A DNA stretch of 64,000 nt from Verrucomicrobiota bacterium (GTDB lineage: Bacteria > Verrucomicrobiota > Verrucomicrobiia > Limisphaerales > UBA9464). The stretch spans positions 1 through 64,000 of the forward strand of contig CANGKZ010000012.1 of NCBI GenBank assembly GCA_947454705.1. Direction: 5' to 3'. A model generated the notes under the pieces. The model saw only the letters and a program-made list of their open reading frames with translations, had not been told where the DNA came from and did not search any database. A program made the position numbers and the translations under genes. Numbering within the stretch: position 1 is the first letter of the stretch; every line of letters starts with the position of its first letter. Shown piece after piece: positions 31,676 through 40,190 of this stretch.

Positions 31676-34600
31676 ATGAACCAAAAACAAAAACTCAAGT
31701 ACTCGGTCGTTACGGCCGGGGCGCTTGCGGTCTCCCTGACTGCAATGGCCCAGACCGTGATCCCGCCGACGTTTGCACTCCCGAAGACCGTAGCGGACTC
31801 CGCTGCGCGTGGCTTCGTCGTCCGCACGGTCCAGGCCTCCAAGAATGAAGGCACCCTCCCCAACACCCTCGCTCGTACCGAGGCTCAGTTGGCCGGAACC
31901 CTGATCAGCCCGGTGACGGGTCTGCCCATGGTGGACATCTCCGACAAGACCGCGTTCCAGGCGGACGGCACGTACAACGAAGCTGCGACCATTTCGTACG
32001 ACCGAAGTGGCAACATCTTCCCGGGTCTCCCCAGCACGACTGAGGACACCAATTTCAACAACATCGCTCTCGACGCAGTGGCCTACCTGGATCTCGATCC
32101 CGGCAGCTACTCCTTCATCGTCAACAGCGATGACGGTTTCCGCGTGTACATGGGTTCCGACGCCCGCGACCAGCTGACTTCCGTCATTCTCGGTGAATTC
32201 GACGGCGGCCGTGGCGCTGGCGACACTGTCATGAACTTCTCGGTCTCCCAGGCCGGGTTGTACTCCATGCGTCTGATCTATGAGCAGGGTGGCGGCGGCG
32301 CGAATGTGTCGCTCTTCTCCGCTCCTGTGGGCAGCCCCGAGAGCCGGATCCTGGTCAACGACGCAGGTGGCATCAAGGCGTACCGCAAGGTTACGACCCC
32401 CACCGCTCCGTACGTTTCTCTCGCCAACCCGGTGCCCAACGCGGCTGCCGCGGCTCCGAGCGAAATGACCTACGTGATCCAGGACAGCGGCCGCGCGGTC
32501 AATGCCTCCACTGTGGCGTTGTACGTCGACGGCGTGAAGACCTCGGCTGTGGTCACCAAGACCGGCAAGACCACCAAGGTCACCTACAAGCCCTCGCCGA
32601 TCTTTGCTCCGCTCTCGAAGCACACGGCTGGCCTGACCTTCTCCGATGACGCGAGCCCCGCGAACGTTCGGACCAATGGTTTCGCCTTCACGGTCAAGAA
32701 CTACGCGAACGTGAAGCTCCCGGCGCCGTTGTTCCTCGAGAACTTCGACACCACGGCTGAAGGCACGCTTCCGACCGGTTGGACCGGTGTGAACTACACC
32801 GATCAGCGCACCGCGGGTGAAGATCTCGACGATCCGAACTCCGACTCCTACCTCGGATGGCTCACCATCTCCTCGAACCGCATGTGGCGCATCGGTGAGG
32901 GCGAGCTCAACAAGTGGGAAGCGCTTCGTCGCTTCACCGTCGATGAGCAGTACATCAACGGCATCCTCGTCACCTCGCTCGTCACCAACAACTTCGCCTA
33001 CGCGGAGTCCGACCAGCGCGGCGGCAGCCAGGTTCAGTACATGTTCACCAAGGACTATGACCTGACCGGCAAGACCAACCTGTACGTCTCCTACAACAGC
33101 ATGTACGAGCAGAACCAGGACAGCATGGGCTCGGTGGAATACTCCATCGATGGCGGCAAGACCTGGGAGCCGATCGTCATCATGGTTGACGTGGCTGACA
33201 TCATCACTGGCACCGACGGCAAGCCCGACGCCTACAAGACGCTCATCGAGCCTCGTGGCGACACGGCGAAGTACGTGGATCCTGTCACTGGCGAAGACGC
33301 TGGCGGCACCTACGGCGCGTTCCTGGGAGTCCAAGACACGAATCGATGGGCCACCTTCAACGCCTACATCAGCGGCCGCGTGAACGACGACTTCCACGAG
33401 TCCAAGCGCATTGAGCTGTTCCCGATCGCCAAGGCTGCCAACCAGAAGACCGTCCGCTTCCGCTTCGCGCAGGCTGGAACCGGCAGCTGGTACTTCGGCA
33501 TCGACAACCTCGGCATCTACAGTATCAACCAGATCGATCCTCCCACGATCGCTACGGTTTCCGGTTCCACCTCCGTGATCACCGGCCTCAAGGCCTCCTT
33601 CACGGCGACCGTCACCGGCAGCCAGCTCTCCTATCAATGGTTGCTCAATGGTTCTGAGATTCCCGGAGCCACTGCGGTTAACTACTCCATCGCCAAGGCC
33701 ACTGCGGCTGATGCTGGCAACTACCAGCTCCGCGTGACCAACCCCGGCGGCGTGGTGACCTCGACTGCAGTCGCACTCGCCGTGGCTCCCAATCCGGAGC
33801 CCGTTACCTCCATCAGCAATGGCCTCGTGACTCACTTGAAGTTCGACGGCGACTACGCTGACGCCTCCGGCAATAATGTCACCGGCACTCCGAACGGCAC
33901 CCCTGCCTTCGAGAACGGTGTCATCGGCAAGGCGGTTCACATCACCAACAAGAAGGACGGAAGCCGCAACGACTATGTGTCGCTCGGTTATCCGAACGTC
34001 TTGAAGTTCGGTGACAGCACCACCGGCACCGACTTCTCGGTGTCGTTCTGGGTCAAGCAGATCTCCCAGGCGGACGACCAGGCGTTCATCTCGAACAAGA
34101 ACTGGAACTCCTCCAACAACAAGGGCTGGGGCATCTTCTCCCAGGGTGGAGCCAACATTCGCAATCAGTGGACTGGACCCGGCGGCAGCTCGGACAAGTT
34201 CGACAACAAGCCCTCTCCGGGCCTGAACGACGGTGCCTGGCACTTGCTCACCGTGACCACTGCCCGCGCTGGCCAGGTGACCACCTATCTCGACGGCAAC
34301 GTCCTGAACTCGGTGGCGCAGACCTCCAAGGGCAGCATTGATACGGATGACGCCGGTTACACGGTGAACATCGGCCAGGACGGCACGGGCACCTACACCG
34401 ACGGCGGATCTGCGGAAATCGACATGGTGGTCGATGACCTCGGCATCTGGCGTCGCGTGCTGACCGCCTCTGAAGTCGCTGCGATCTACTTCCGCGGCCA
34501 GGCCGGCAACCACCTCGAAGCGGTTCCGACTGTCTCCACCGGCATCACGATCGCCCCGGCCACCCTCACGGGCGGCAAGGTGACCTTCAGCTGGACCGGC

Positions 34601-34741
34601 GGCGCTGGACCCTTCAAGGTTCAGACCCGTTCGACGGTCAACGGAACCTGGACGGACCTCGCCACCGGTGTGACGAGCCCGTACTCGGTGACTCCGTCTG
34701 CCGCGGCCGGATTCTTCCGGATCGTGGATTCGGGTAACTAA
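31676..34741 (+). CDS. Large exported protein with PA14-like, jelly-roll, Ig-like and LamG domains
   Basis: The 1021-residue product has a signal peptide (residues ~1-25, 'AGALAVSLTAMAQ'). A PA14-like region follows at about 95-215 ('DLDPGSYSFIVNSDDGFRVY'). A beta-sandwich region at about 353-620 has the 'ENFDTT' start and a 'FGIDNLGIY' end typical of cleaved-adhesin/MAM-like modules. An immunoglobulin-like domain is at about 621-705 ('YQWLLNGSEIPGATAVNYSI', 'DAGNYQLRVTNPGG'). A LamG/concanavalin domain follows at about 715-935, and a verrucomicrobial tail ends 'AGFFRIVDSGN'. Codons are strongly biased to C-ending forms, suggesting high expression. It is likely a surface carbohydrate-binding or adhesive protein. 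A strong terminator follows. Confidence 0.88.
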   Translation: MNQKQKLKYSVVTAGALAVSLTAMAQTVIPPTFALPKTVADSAARGFVVRTVQASKNEGTLPNTLARTEAQLAGTLISPVTGLPMVDISDKTAFQADGTYNEAATISYDRSGNIFPGLPSTTEDTNFNNIALDAVAYLDLDPGSYSFIVNSDDGFRVYMGSDARDQLTSVILGEFDGGRGAGDTVMNFSVSQAGLYSMRLIYEQGGGGANVSLFSAPVGSPESRILVNDAGGIKAYRKVTTPTAPYVSLANPVPNAAAAAPSEMTYVIQDSGRAVNASTVALYVDGVKTSAVVTKTGKTTKVTYKPSPIFAPLSKHTAGLTFSDDASPANVRTNGFAFTVKNYANVKLPAPLFLENFDTTAEGTLPTGWTGVNYTDQRTAGEDLDDPNSDSYLGWLTISSNRMWRIGEGELNKWEALRRFTVDEQYINGILVTSLVTNNFAYAESDQRGGSQVQYMFTKDYDLTGKTNLYVSYNSMYEQNQDSMGSVEYSIDGGKTWEPIVIMVDVADIITGTDGKPDAYKTLIEPRGDTAKYVDPVTGEDAGGTYGAFLGVQDTNRWATFNAYISGRVNDDFHESKRIELFPIAKAANQKTVRFRFAQAGTGSWYFGIDNLGIYSINQIDPPTIATVSGSTSVITGLKASFTATVTGSQLSYQWLLNGSEIPGATAVNYSIAKATAADAGNYQLRVTNPGGVVTSTAVALAVAPNPEPVTSISNGLVTHLKFDGDYADASGNNVTGTPNGTPAFENGVIGKAVHITNKKDGSRNDYVSLGYPNVLKFGDSTTGTDFSVSFWVKQISQADDQAFISNKNWNSSNNKGWGIFSQGGANIRNQWTGPGGSSDKFDNKPSPGLNDGAWHLLTVTTARAGQVTTYLDGNVLNSVAQTSKGSIDTDDAGYTVNIGQDGTGTYTDGGSAEIDMVVDDLGIWRRVLTASEVAAIYFRGQAGNHLEAVPTVSTGITIAPATLTGGKVTFSWTGGAGPFKVQTRSTVNGTWTDLATGVTSPYSVTPSAAAGFFRIVDSGN

Positions 34742-34781
34742 TCCGAAGTGTTTTGTGCGCCACCGAGTGGTGGCCGTGCAG

Positions 34782-34838
34782 GGCGGGCTTGGGCGGTGAA
34801 ACCGTGTGTCATCCCCAAGCCCGCCTCTTTCTTTTTCA
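34782..34838 (+). terminator. Intrinsic terminator after the LamG protein gene
   Basis: A perfect 12-bp stem GGCGGGCTTGGG/CCCAAGCCCGCC is followed by TCTTTCTTTTTC. A second short GAGGCGGG..T6 segment follows directly. It separates the exported-protein trio from tapT. Confidence 0.88.
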
Positions 34839-34956
34839 GAGGCGGGTTTTTTCACGTCCTGCTGTTTGCGGGTGGAATTCTTGATCCCACGCCGATGACG
34901 TGATTGGCTGCGGGCTTCGCGCCGGACCTTACGGCGAACGGTTTTTGTCCCGCCCC

Positions 34957-36144
34957 ATGTCCGCCCCAAATCCCCGCGCCATCTGTTCGCGCTGCCGCCG
35001 TCCGCAGTCGGCGTGCTGGTGCGAAGCGCTGGTGCCAGTGGAGGCCCGGACCCGGGTGGTCTTCCTTCAGCACCCGCGGGAATCCCGAGTGGCCATTGGA
35101 ACCGCGCGCATCGCCCAACTGGGTCTGACCCGCAGCGAACTCCACGAGGGGATCTCCTTCTCAGACAACGCCCGCATTCAGGAACTTCTCTCCCAGCCCG
35201 GCACCGCACTCCTGTTTCCGGGTGAAGGCGCAGTGGCCCCCGGAGAGTTGGCGGAGCCCCCGGAAACGTTGCTGGTGATCGACGGCACCTGGCCGCAGGC
35301 GCGAAAGATGTTCGCCCTCAATCCGGCGCTTCAATCCGTGCCCCGCATCGGCTTTGTGCCCGAGAAGCCGGGGAATTATCGGATCCGACGCGAACCCGCC
35401 GCGCATTGCGTGGCAACGGTGGAAGCGGTGGTGGAAGTGCTCGCGGCATTCGAGCGGGACCGTGCGCGGTTCGAGCCGTTGATCCGCGCGTTTGATTCGA
35501 TGGTGGATCATCAGATCGCCGCCAAGGCAGCCCGCGTCGAACCCGTCCGGTGTCACGCCAAGCCGGCGGATCCGTGGTGGTTTTCTTCGGCCATGCCGGA
35601 TCTCGATGCGCTCAGCCCTCACCTCGTGGTGGTGGCAGGCGAAGCGAACTCGCATCGACGCGGAAGCGGGGTTCCCGGCATGCCCGAGCTGATTCATCTG
35701 GTTGGGTTTCGTCCGTGGGCGGGCGAAGTGTTCTCGGAGTTTCTTCTCCCGAGACGCCCGCTGGCTTCCGGTGCCGCTCATCATCTGGAAGTGACCGAGG
35801 ATCAATTTCGATGCGGGCTTCCTCTGGAGACGGCCCTCGAACGCTGGAATGCGTTTCTCCGCCCGGATGATCGATTGGTCGGGTGGGGACCGTTTGCGTG
35901 GGAACTGCTGGCGCAGGAATCGTGGCATCCCACGCAGCCTCCGCTGGATCTTCGCGCTGTGGCCGCGCATCGGCTCAAGCGACGTCCGGGAGCTCCTGCG
36001 GTTGCTGCTCATTCGATCGGTGCCGAGGTCCCGGAAGCCACGACTCCTCCCGGCCGCGCCGGAAAAACCGCACGGGCAGTGGCTGCATTCCTGATGCAGC
36101 TGGCGGCGGAGAAACGCGCGGGAATCCAGGCCCCGGTTCGTTGA
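34957..36144 (+). CDS. tapT: tRNA-uridine aminocarboxypropyltransferase (DTW/TapT) with extra C-terminal domain
   Basis: The 395-residue protein begins with a DTW domain, which transfers the aminocarboxypropyl group of SAM to tRNA uridine (acp3U). Zinc-type cysteines lie at 10, 13, 20 and 22 ('CSRCRRPQSACWC'), and the signature 'DGTWPQARKM' is at 109-118. The DTW part ends near residue 195, the usual protein length. The extra ~200 residues contain 'HLVVVAGEAN', 'FSEFLLP', 'LVGWGPFAWELL' and 'LDLRAVAAHRL', an order that recalls a DnaQ-like RNase H fold with degenerate active-site acids. This second assignment is tentative. The ATG at 34957 starts just before the Cys cluster. purK follows after 61 bp. 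Confidence 0.85.
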   Translation: MSAPNPRAICSRCRRPQSACWCEALVPVEARTRVVFLQHPRESRVAIGTARIAQLGLTRSELHEGISFSDNARIQELLSQPGTALLFPGEGAVAPGELAEPPETLLVIDGTWPQARKMFALNPALQSVPRIGFVPEKPGNYRIRREPAAHCVATVEAVVEVLAAFERDRARFEPLIRAFDSMVDHQIAAKAARVEPVRCHAKPADPWWFSSAMPDLDALSPHLVVVAGEANSHRRGSGVPGMPELIHLVGFRPWAGEVFSEFLLPRRPLASGAAHHLEVTEDQFRCGLPLETALERWNAFLRPDDRLVGWGPFAWELLAQESWHPTQPPLDLRAVAAHRLKRRPGAPAVAAHSIGAEVPEATTPPGRAGKTARAVAAFLMQLAAEKRAGIQAPVR

Positions 36145-36205
36145 TGGCCACTCGCGGATTTAGGGTTCTCATCGGTTGCGGCTCGTTCTAACGTCCACGG
36201 CTCTC

Positions 36206-37369
36206 ATGTCCGACACATCGGCGAATTCACCCATCCTTCCCGGAGCCACCCTGGGCGTGCTCGGAAGCGGCCAGCTGGGCCGGATGTTCACCATCGCAGC
36301 ACGGCGCCTCGGCTATCGGGTTCACGTGTTCTCGCCCGATTCTGATACACCGGCAGGGCAGGTGGGCGATGTTGAACGCGTCGCGGCCTATGAAGATCTC
36401 GACGCGGTTCGCGAGTTCGCATCGGCCGTGAACCTGGTCACGTTTGAATTCGAAAACGTCCCCAGCGCCACCAGTCAGGCTGCGGCGGAAATGGTCCCGG
36501 TTCGTCCCGCCGGTTCGGTGCTGCACATCACGCAGCAGCGGCTTCGCGAGAAGACCTTCCTCGCTGAACACGGAGTTCCGGTGACGCCGTTTCGACGCAT
36601 CATTTCGCTGGAGGATCTCCAATCGGCCGCGCGCGATTTGGGACTGCCCGCGATGCTGAAGACCGCGAGCTTTGGCTACGATGGCAAGGGGCAGCAGCGG
36701 CTGACTCCGCAGTCGGATCTCGTCGCGGCCCATGCGGCGTTGCGCGGTGCCGAGGGGATTTTTGAGGCGTTCGTCGATTTCGTACGCGAGATCAGCGTGA
36801 TCGCGGCGCGGTCGCCTGATGGATCGTTCCAGGCCTTCCCGGTGTTCGAGAATGCGCACCAGAATCAAATCCTCGATGTGACCGTGGCGCCGGCGCGCAT
36901 TCCGGACTCGGTGGCGGCGGAGGCGATTCGCATCAGCCGGGAAATTCTCGAAGCGTTGAACGCGGTGGGGTTGATCACGGTGGAAATGTTCCTCACGCGG
37001 TCCCACAAGATTCTGGTCAACGAGCTCGCGCCCCGCACCCACAACTCAGGCCACCTCACGATTGATGCGTGTGTGACCTGCCAGTTTGAACAGCAATTGC
37101 GCGCGGTGTGTGGGCTGCCGTTGGGCTCGGTGGATTTGCGGTCACCGGCGGCGATGGCGAATCTGCTCGGAGACGTCTGGATCGAAGCCGGCGGCACCCC
37201 GGATTGGGCCGCAGCCCTTTCCGATCCGTCGGTGAAGCTTCACCTGTACGGCAAGACCGAGCCTCGGGCCGGTCGGAAAATGGGGCATCTCACCGCAACG
37301 GCCGCAACGCCGGAAGAAGCGATTCAAAAGGTCCGGGCCGCGAGAGCGCGTCTGGTGCCGTCACGCTAA
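36206..37369 (+). CDS. purK: N5-carboxyaminoimidazole ribonucleotide synthetase PurK
   Basis: The 387-residue ATP-grasp enzyme converts AIR, ATP and bicarbonate to N5-CAIR in purine synthesis. The N-terminal 'GATLGVLGSGQLGRMFTIAA' is the PurK fingerprint. 'LKTASFGYDGKGQQRL' carries the ATP-grasp lysines and glycine loop. 'VEMFLTRSHKILVNELAPRTHNSGH' (abridged) holds the metal ligands. Length is normal for PurK. purE, its usual partner, is not adjacent. The ATG at 36206 gives a normal N-terminus. It is cytoplasmic. Confidence 0.96.
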   Translation: MSDTSANSPILPGATLGVLGSGQLGRMFTIAARRLGYRVHVFSPDSDTPAGQVGDVERVAAYEDLDAVREFASAVNLVTFEFENVPSATSQAAAEMVPVRPAGSVLHITQQRLREKTFLAEHGVPVTPFRRIISLEDLQSAARDLGLPAMLKTASFGYDGKGQQRLTPQSDLVAAHAALRGAEGIFEAFVDFVREISVIAARSPDGSFQAFPVFENAHQNQILDVTVAPARIPDSVAAEAIRISREILEALNAVGLITVEMFLTRSHKILVNELAPRTHNSGHLTIDACVTCQFEQQLRAVCGLPLGSVDLRSPAAMANLLGDVWIEAGGTPDWAAALSDPSVKLHLYGKTEPRAGRKMGHLTATAATPEEAIQKVRAARARLVPSR

Positions 37370-37565
37370 AAGCGGAAGTTGAAGGGTTGAAAAGTTGAAG
37401 CGTTGAAGGGGGATCCGATACTGGGGCGAGGGTTTTCTCATCCGTTTGGAGTCCCGTCTTCAGACGGTTCTGGGAGGCGCGTCTCGAGGCATGCAACCGG
37501 TTGATTGTTAACCTTCCGGTGGCACCGCGTCCAACAGCAGAGCCGCTTATACGCAGTGCTGAAAA
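37370..37565 (+). repeat. Dispersed repeat family B, copy 2
   Basis: The block order matches the copy at 8762-8960: GTTGAAG-rich start, GGGGATCCGA, 'GGAGTCCCGTCTTCAGACGG', GGAGGCGCGTCTC and 'CGTCCAACAGCAGAGCCGC'. It fills the gap between the convergent purK gene and the next gene. Confidence 0.85.
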
Positions 37566-37604
37566 CGAAACCCCAATTTGGAATTAATCCCCCCGCTGCG
37601 GGAC

Positions 37605-38312
37605 TCAAATGCTCGGAAGCTCGCGTGACTTCATCGTGACCGCAATGACCTGGGACCATTGTCCAACGCGGTCGCCTGCGATGATGTAGCTCGCACGGTA
37701 CTGCCACGCGGCCGGAGTTCCCGGCGGCGGCGGGGGCAGGGTGTCCACGATGCTCGAAGCCGTGGTGATCGACAGCAGCATCCAGCCGGTGCCGCGATTG
37801 ACCTCGAGTTCGATCACGTCGAACCCTTCGGACTTCTTCCACGAAATCTCGGGCTGACCGTTGTTCCAGAACACCACAATCTCGGGCTTCACCGCGGTGA
37901 GATCGAGCAGGTCGTTCGACCCGTGGATGCCGAGGTTTTTGCCGATCGATTCGGTGTAAAGCGGATGCGCCTTGATGTCGGTCACGATCCGGTGAACCCG
38001 GCGGAAAATTCCCGGCGGTACGCTCGGAGGACGCGGCGTGTGAAAGGTCAGGCTGGGAAGGTAAGGATCCTTCGCGCCCTTTTGTCCGAAGCCGTACTGG
38101 TTCCGGGCTGCCACGTAGGCTGCGGTCAGGGTCTTGAGCTGGGACGTGGTGGACACGATCCAAGCGAAGTACCGCGCATCCATCTGGATGTCGTCAATCT
38201 TGGTGCCAGACAGCCCGAATGTCGCTTGGTACGACGGCAATCGGGCAGAGAAGTAATTCAACCAAACAACTTGGGATACCAAGTCGGAGGGGAGATACGT
38301 TTGCGCTGGCAT
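37605..38312 (-). CDS. Hypothetical protein with fibronectin-like C-terminus
   Basis: The 235-residue protein has no signal peptide. The N-terminal half is helical ('LVSQVVWLNYFSARLPSYQA'). The C-terminal half ('PEIVVFWNNGQPEISWKKSEGFDVIELEVNRGTGW', abridged) looks like a short beta-sandwich or fibronectin-type module ending 'GQWSQVIAVTM'. The overall pattern recalls an uncharacterised family in PVC genomes, but I cannot name it. It is the last - strand gene before the repeat gap. Confidence 0.68.
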   Translation of the reverse strand: MPAQTYLPSDLVSQVVWLNYFSARLPSYQATFGLSGTKIDDIQMDARYFAWIVSTTSQLKTLTAAYVAARNQYGFGQKGAKDPYLPSLTFHTPRPPSVPPGIFRRVHRIVTDIKAHPLYTESIGKNLGIHGSNDLLDLTAVKPEIVVFWNNGQPEISWKKSEGFDVIELEVNRGTGWMLLSITTASSIVDTLPPPPPGTPAAWQYRASYIIAGDRVGQWSQVIAVTMKSRELPSI

Positions 38313-38457
38313 ATCGGGCTGCGGGGAGAGAATTCACCGAACTCCTCGAACGAATCCAGTGTAGAATGATCGGCGGAGGGGATTCCGCGCTTGAGGAGAA
38401 GCGAGTCCGGGCGTGAATTTTTGCTGGTGAATGGCGGCTGATCCCACCTCCCGCTGA

Positions 38458-39381
38458 TCAGCCGAGGAGCGTCCGGGCAGCTCCAACGTCGGATCGAATT
38501 TGATCCACCAGCGCTTCGAGGTTGGGAAACCGGCGCTCGTCGCGGAGGCGGGCCACGAATCGGATTTCGAGTTCCGCGCCCAGCAGGTCGCCATCGAATT
38601 CCAGCAAATGGACCTCAAATCGCAACTCCCCCTGTCGCGTGACCGTGGGACGCACCCCGAGATTCAGAACGCCACTCAACGCCCGGCCCTGATGCAGGAC
38701 GCGAACGGCATAGACCCCATGGGGCGGCAGTTCGAGTCCCTGCACATTGAGATTGGCCGTTGGGAATCCGATCTGGCGACCGAGTTGATCGCCGGGCATC
38801 ACCACGCCGGTGACCGAGTAGGGACGGCCCAGAAGTTCGGCCACTTCCTTCAGCAATCCGGCCCGAAGGCATTTGCGAACGCGGCTGCTACTCACCCGGC
38901 TGTCGCCGATGGAGACCGGCGCGCATTCATTGGCGGTGAATCCGAGACGTTCACCGAGCGCTTTCAACACGGGCACGTTGCCGCTGCGGTCGTGGCCGAA
39001 TTGAAATCCGGTACCAACGCTGATGCTGCGCATCCCGCCGGATTCGCGGACCAACTGCTCGACGAACGCTTCGCCGGTGAGTTGGGAAAAAGCCGCGTCG
39101 AAGGGGATTACCAGGGCGGCATCCAGTCCCAGGGATTCCATGGCACGCAACCGGGCCGAAATCGGCTGGAGGAGCAGGGGGGCGCGGTCGGGGCGCAGGA
39201 CCGCCATCGGATGGGGATCAAACGTAATCGCGGCCGCCATGGCACCATCGGCAGCCGCATCGAGCAGGGCGGATCGGAGCACGTGCTGATGCCCGAGGTG
39301 CACGCCGTCAAACATGCCCAACGCAAAGCACCATCCGCGCGGATGGCGGGGCAGGTCCCTGGCGTGTCGGACAACGAGCAT
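38458..39381 (-). CDS. ribF: Bifunctional riboflavin kinase / FAD synthetase
   Basis: The 307-residue enzyme makes FMN and FAD from riboflavin. The N-terminal FAD synthetase nucleotidyltransferase domain has 'GMFDGVHLGHQHVL' (HxGH type) and 'RSISVGTGFQFGHDRSGN'. The C-terminal riboflavin kinase has 'VVMPGDQLGRQIGFPTANL', 'HGVYAVRVL' and 'LNLGVRPTV'. Length is typical. A TTG four codons upstream (39393) directly abuts the truB stop; the ATG at 39381 is preferred. It is the last gene of the nusA-type cluster. Confidence 0.96.
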   Translation of the reverse strand: MLVVRHARDLPRHPRGWCFALGMFDGVHLGHQHVLRSALLDAAADGAMAAAITFDPHPMAVLRPDRAPLLLQPISARLRAMESLGLDAALVIPFDAAFSQLTGEAFVEQLVRESGGMRSISVGTGFQFGHDRSGNVPVLKALGERLGFTANECAPVSIGDSRVSSSRVRKCLRAGLLKEVAELLGRPYSVTGVVMPGDQLGRQIGFPTANLNVQGLELPPHGVYAVRVLHQGRALSGVLNLGVRPTVTRQGELRFEVHLLEFDGDLLGAELEIRFVARLRDERRFPNLEALVDQIRSDVGAARTLLG

Positions 39382-39393
39382 GGCGGGAATCAA

Positions 39394-40110
39394 TCAGCCT
39401 GGCTGCTTCAGCTTCAGATACGGGATCACGTGCTTCTCCAGCTCGGCCTGGTTCCACTTGAGAATGGTTTCCAGCGTGCTGGCTTCCTCGACGTCGAACC
39501 GTCCGCTGCTCAATCGGCGCAACCGGGTGAGATGCGCGCCGCATCCGAGCAGGTTGCCGAGATCGTGCGCGAGTACTCGGATGTAGGTTCCCTTGGTGCA
39601 CGCGACTTCGAAGTACGCGAAGGGTTCCTCGTAGTCGTGAAATTTGTAGGAGTAGATGTGAACCAGTCGGGGCTGCCGTTCCACTTCCTGCCCCTTGCGG
39701 GCGAGCTTGTGCAGCGGGACGCCGCCGATCTTCACCGCGCTGACCATCGGGGGGACCTGATGCTGGTCGCCTTCGAATCCCTTGGCCGTGGTGTTCAGCT
39801 CTTCAAGCGTGAGCGGAGGAACGAGCATCGATCCAGTGAGCTCGCCGTCGGCATCGTGAGAGTCGGTCGATTCTCCTAGGCGCATCACGCCTTCGTACAC
39901 CTTGTCGGTGGCCATGAGGCTCTCCGAAAGCCGGGTGGCCTGGCCAAACACCAGGATCAACAGGCCGGTGGCCATCGGATCAAGGGTTCCGCAGTGTCCG
40001 ACCTTTGGAATGCGGAAATGATTTCGAACCTTCGCCACGACGTCGTGCGAGGTCCAGCCCTCGGGCTTGTCCACGAGCAGGGCACCATCCAATGGGGTAA
40101 ATTCGCGCAT
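39394..40110 (-). CDS. truB: tRNA pseudouridine(55) synthase TruB
   Basis: The 238-residue enzyme isomerises U55 in the T loop of tRNAs. 'GALLVDKPEGWTSHDVV' is the N-terminal signature. 'VGHCGTLDPMATGLLIL' contains the catalytic Asp (GTLDP). 'VACTKGTYIRVLAHDLG' is the later conserved motif. The protein stops after the catalytic domain, without the C-terminal PUA domain of E. coli TruB, as in many bacteria. It is directly followed by ribF. Confidence 0.96.
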   Translation of the reverse strand: MREFTPLDGALLVDKPEGWTSHDVVAKVRNHFRIPKVGHCGTLDPMATGLLILVFGQATRLSESLMATDKVYEGVMRLGESTDSHDADGELTGSMLVPPLTLEELNTTAKGFEGDQHQVPPMVSAVKIGGVPLHKLARKGQEVERQPRLVHIYSYKFHDYEEPFAYFEVACTKGTYIRVLAHDLGNLLGCGAHLTRLRRLSSGRFDVEEASTLETILKWNQAELEKHVIPYLKLKQPG

Positions 40111-40190
40111 CCGATCTCCGATATCCGATATCCAAGTCTAAATCCGATTCCGATTCTGTTCCTTGTACCAATCCTGGGGCAGTCGTCGCC

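Noticed and set aside
31241..35209. Very long open frame (about 1320 codons) on the - strand opposite the LamG protein gene
   Set aside because: It is the mirror of a strongly codon-biased + strand gene. The + strand has a signal peptide and recognisable domains; the - strand product is low-complexity Arg/Gly/Val.
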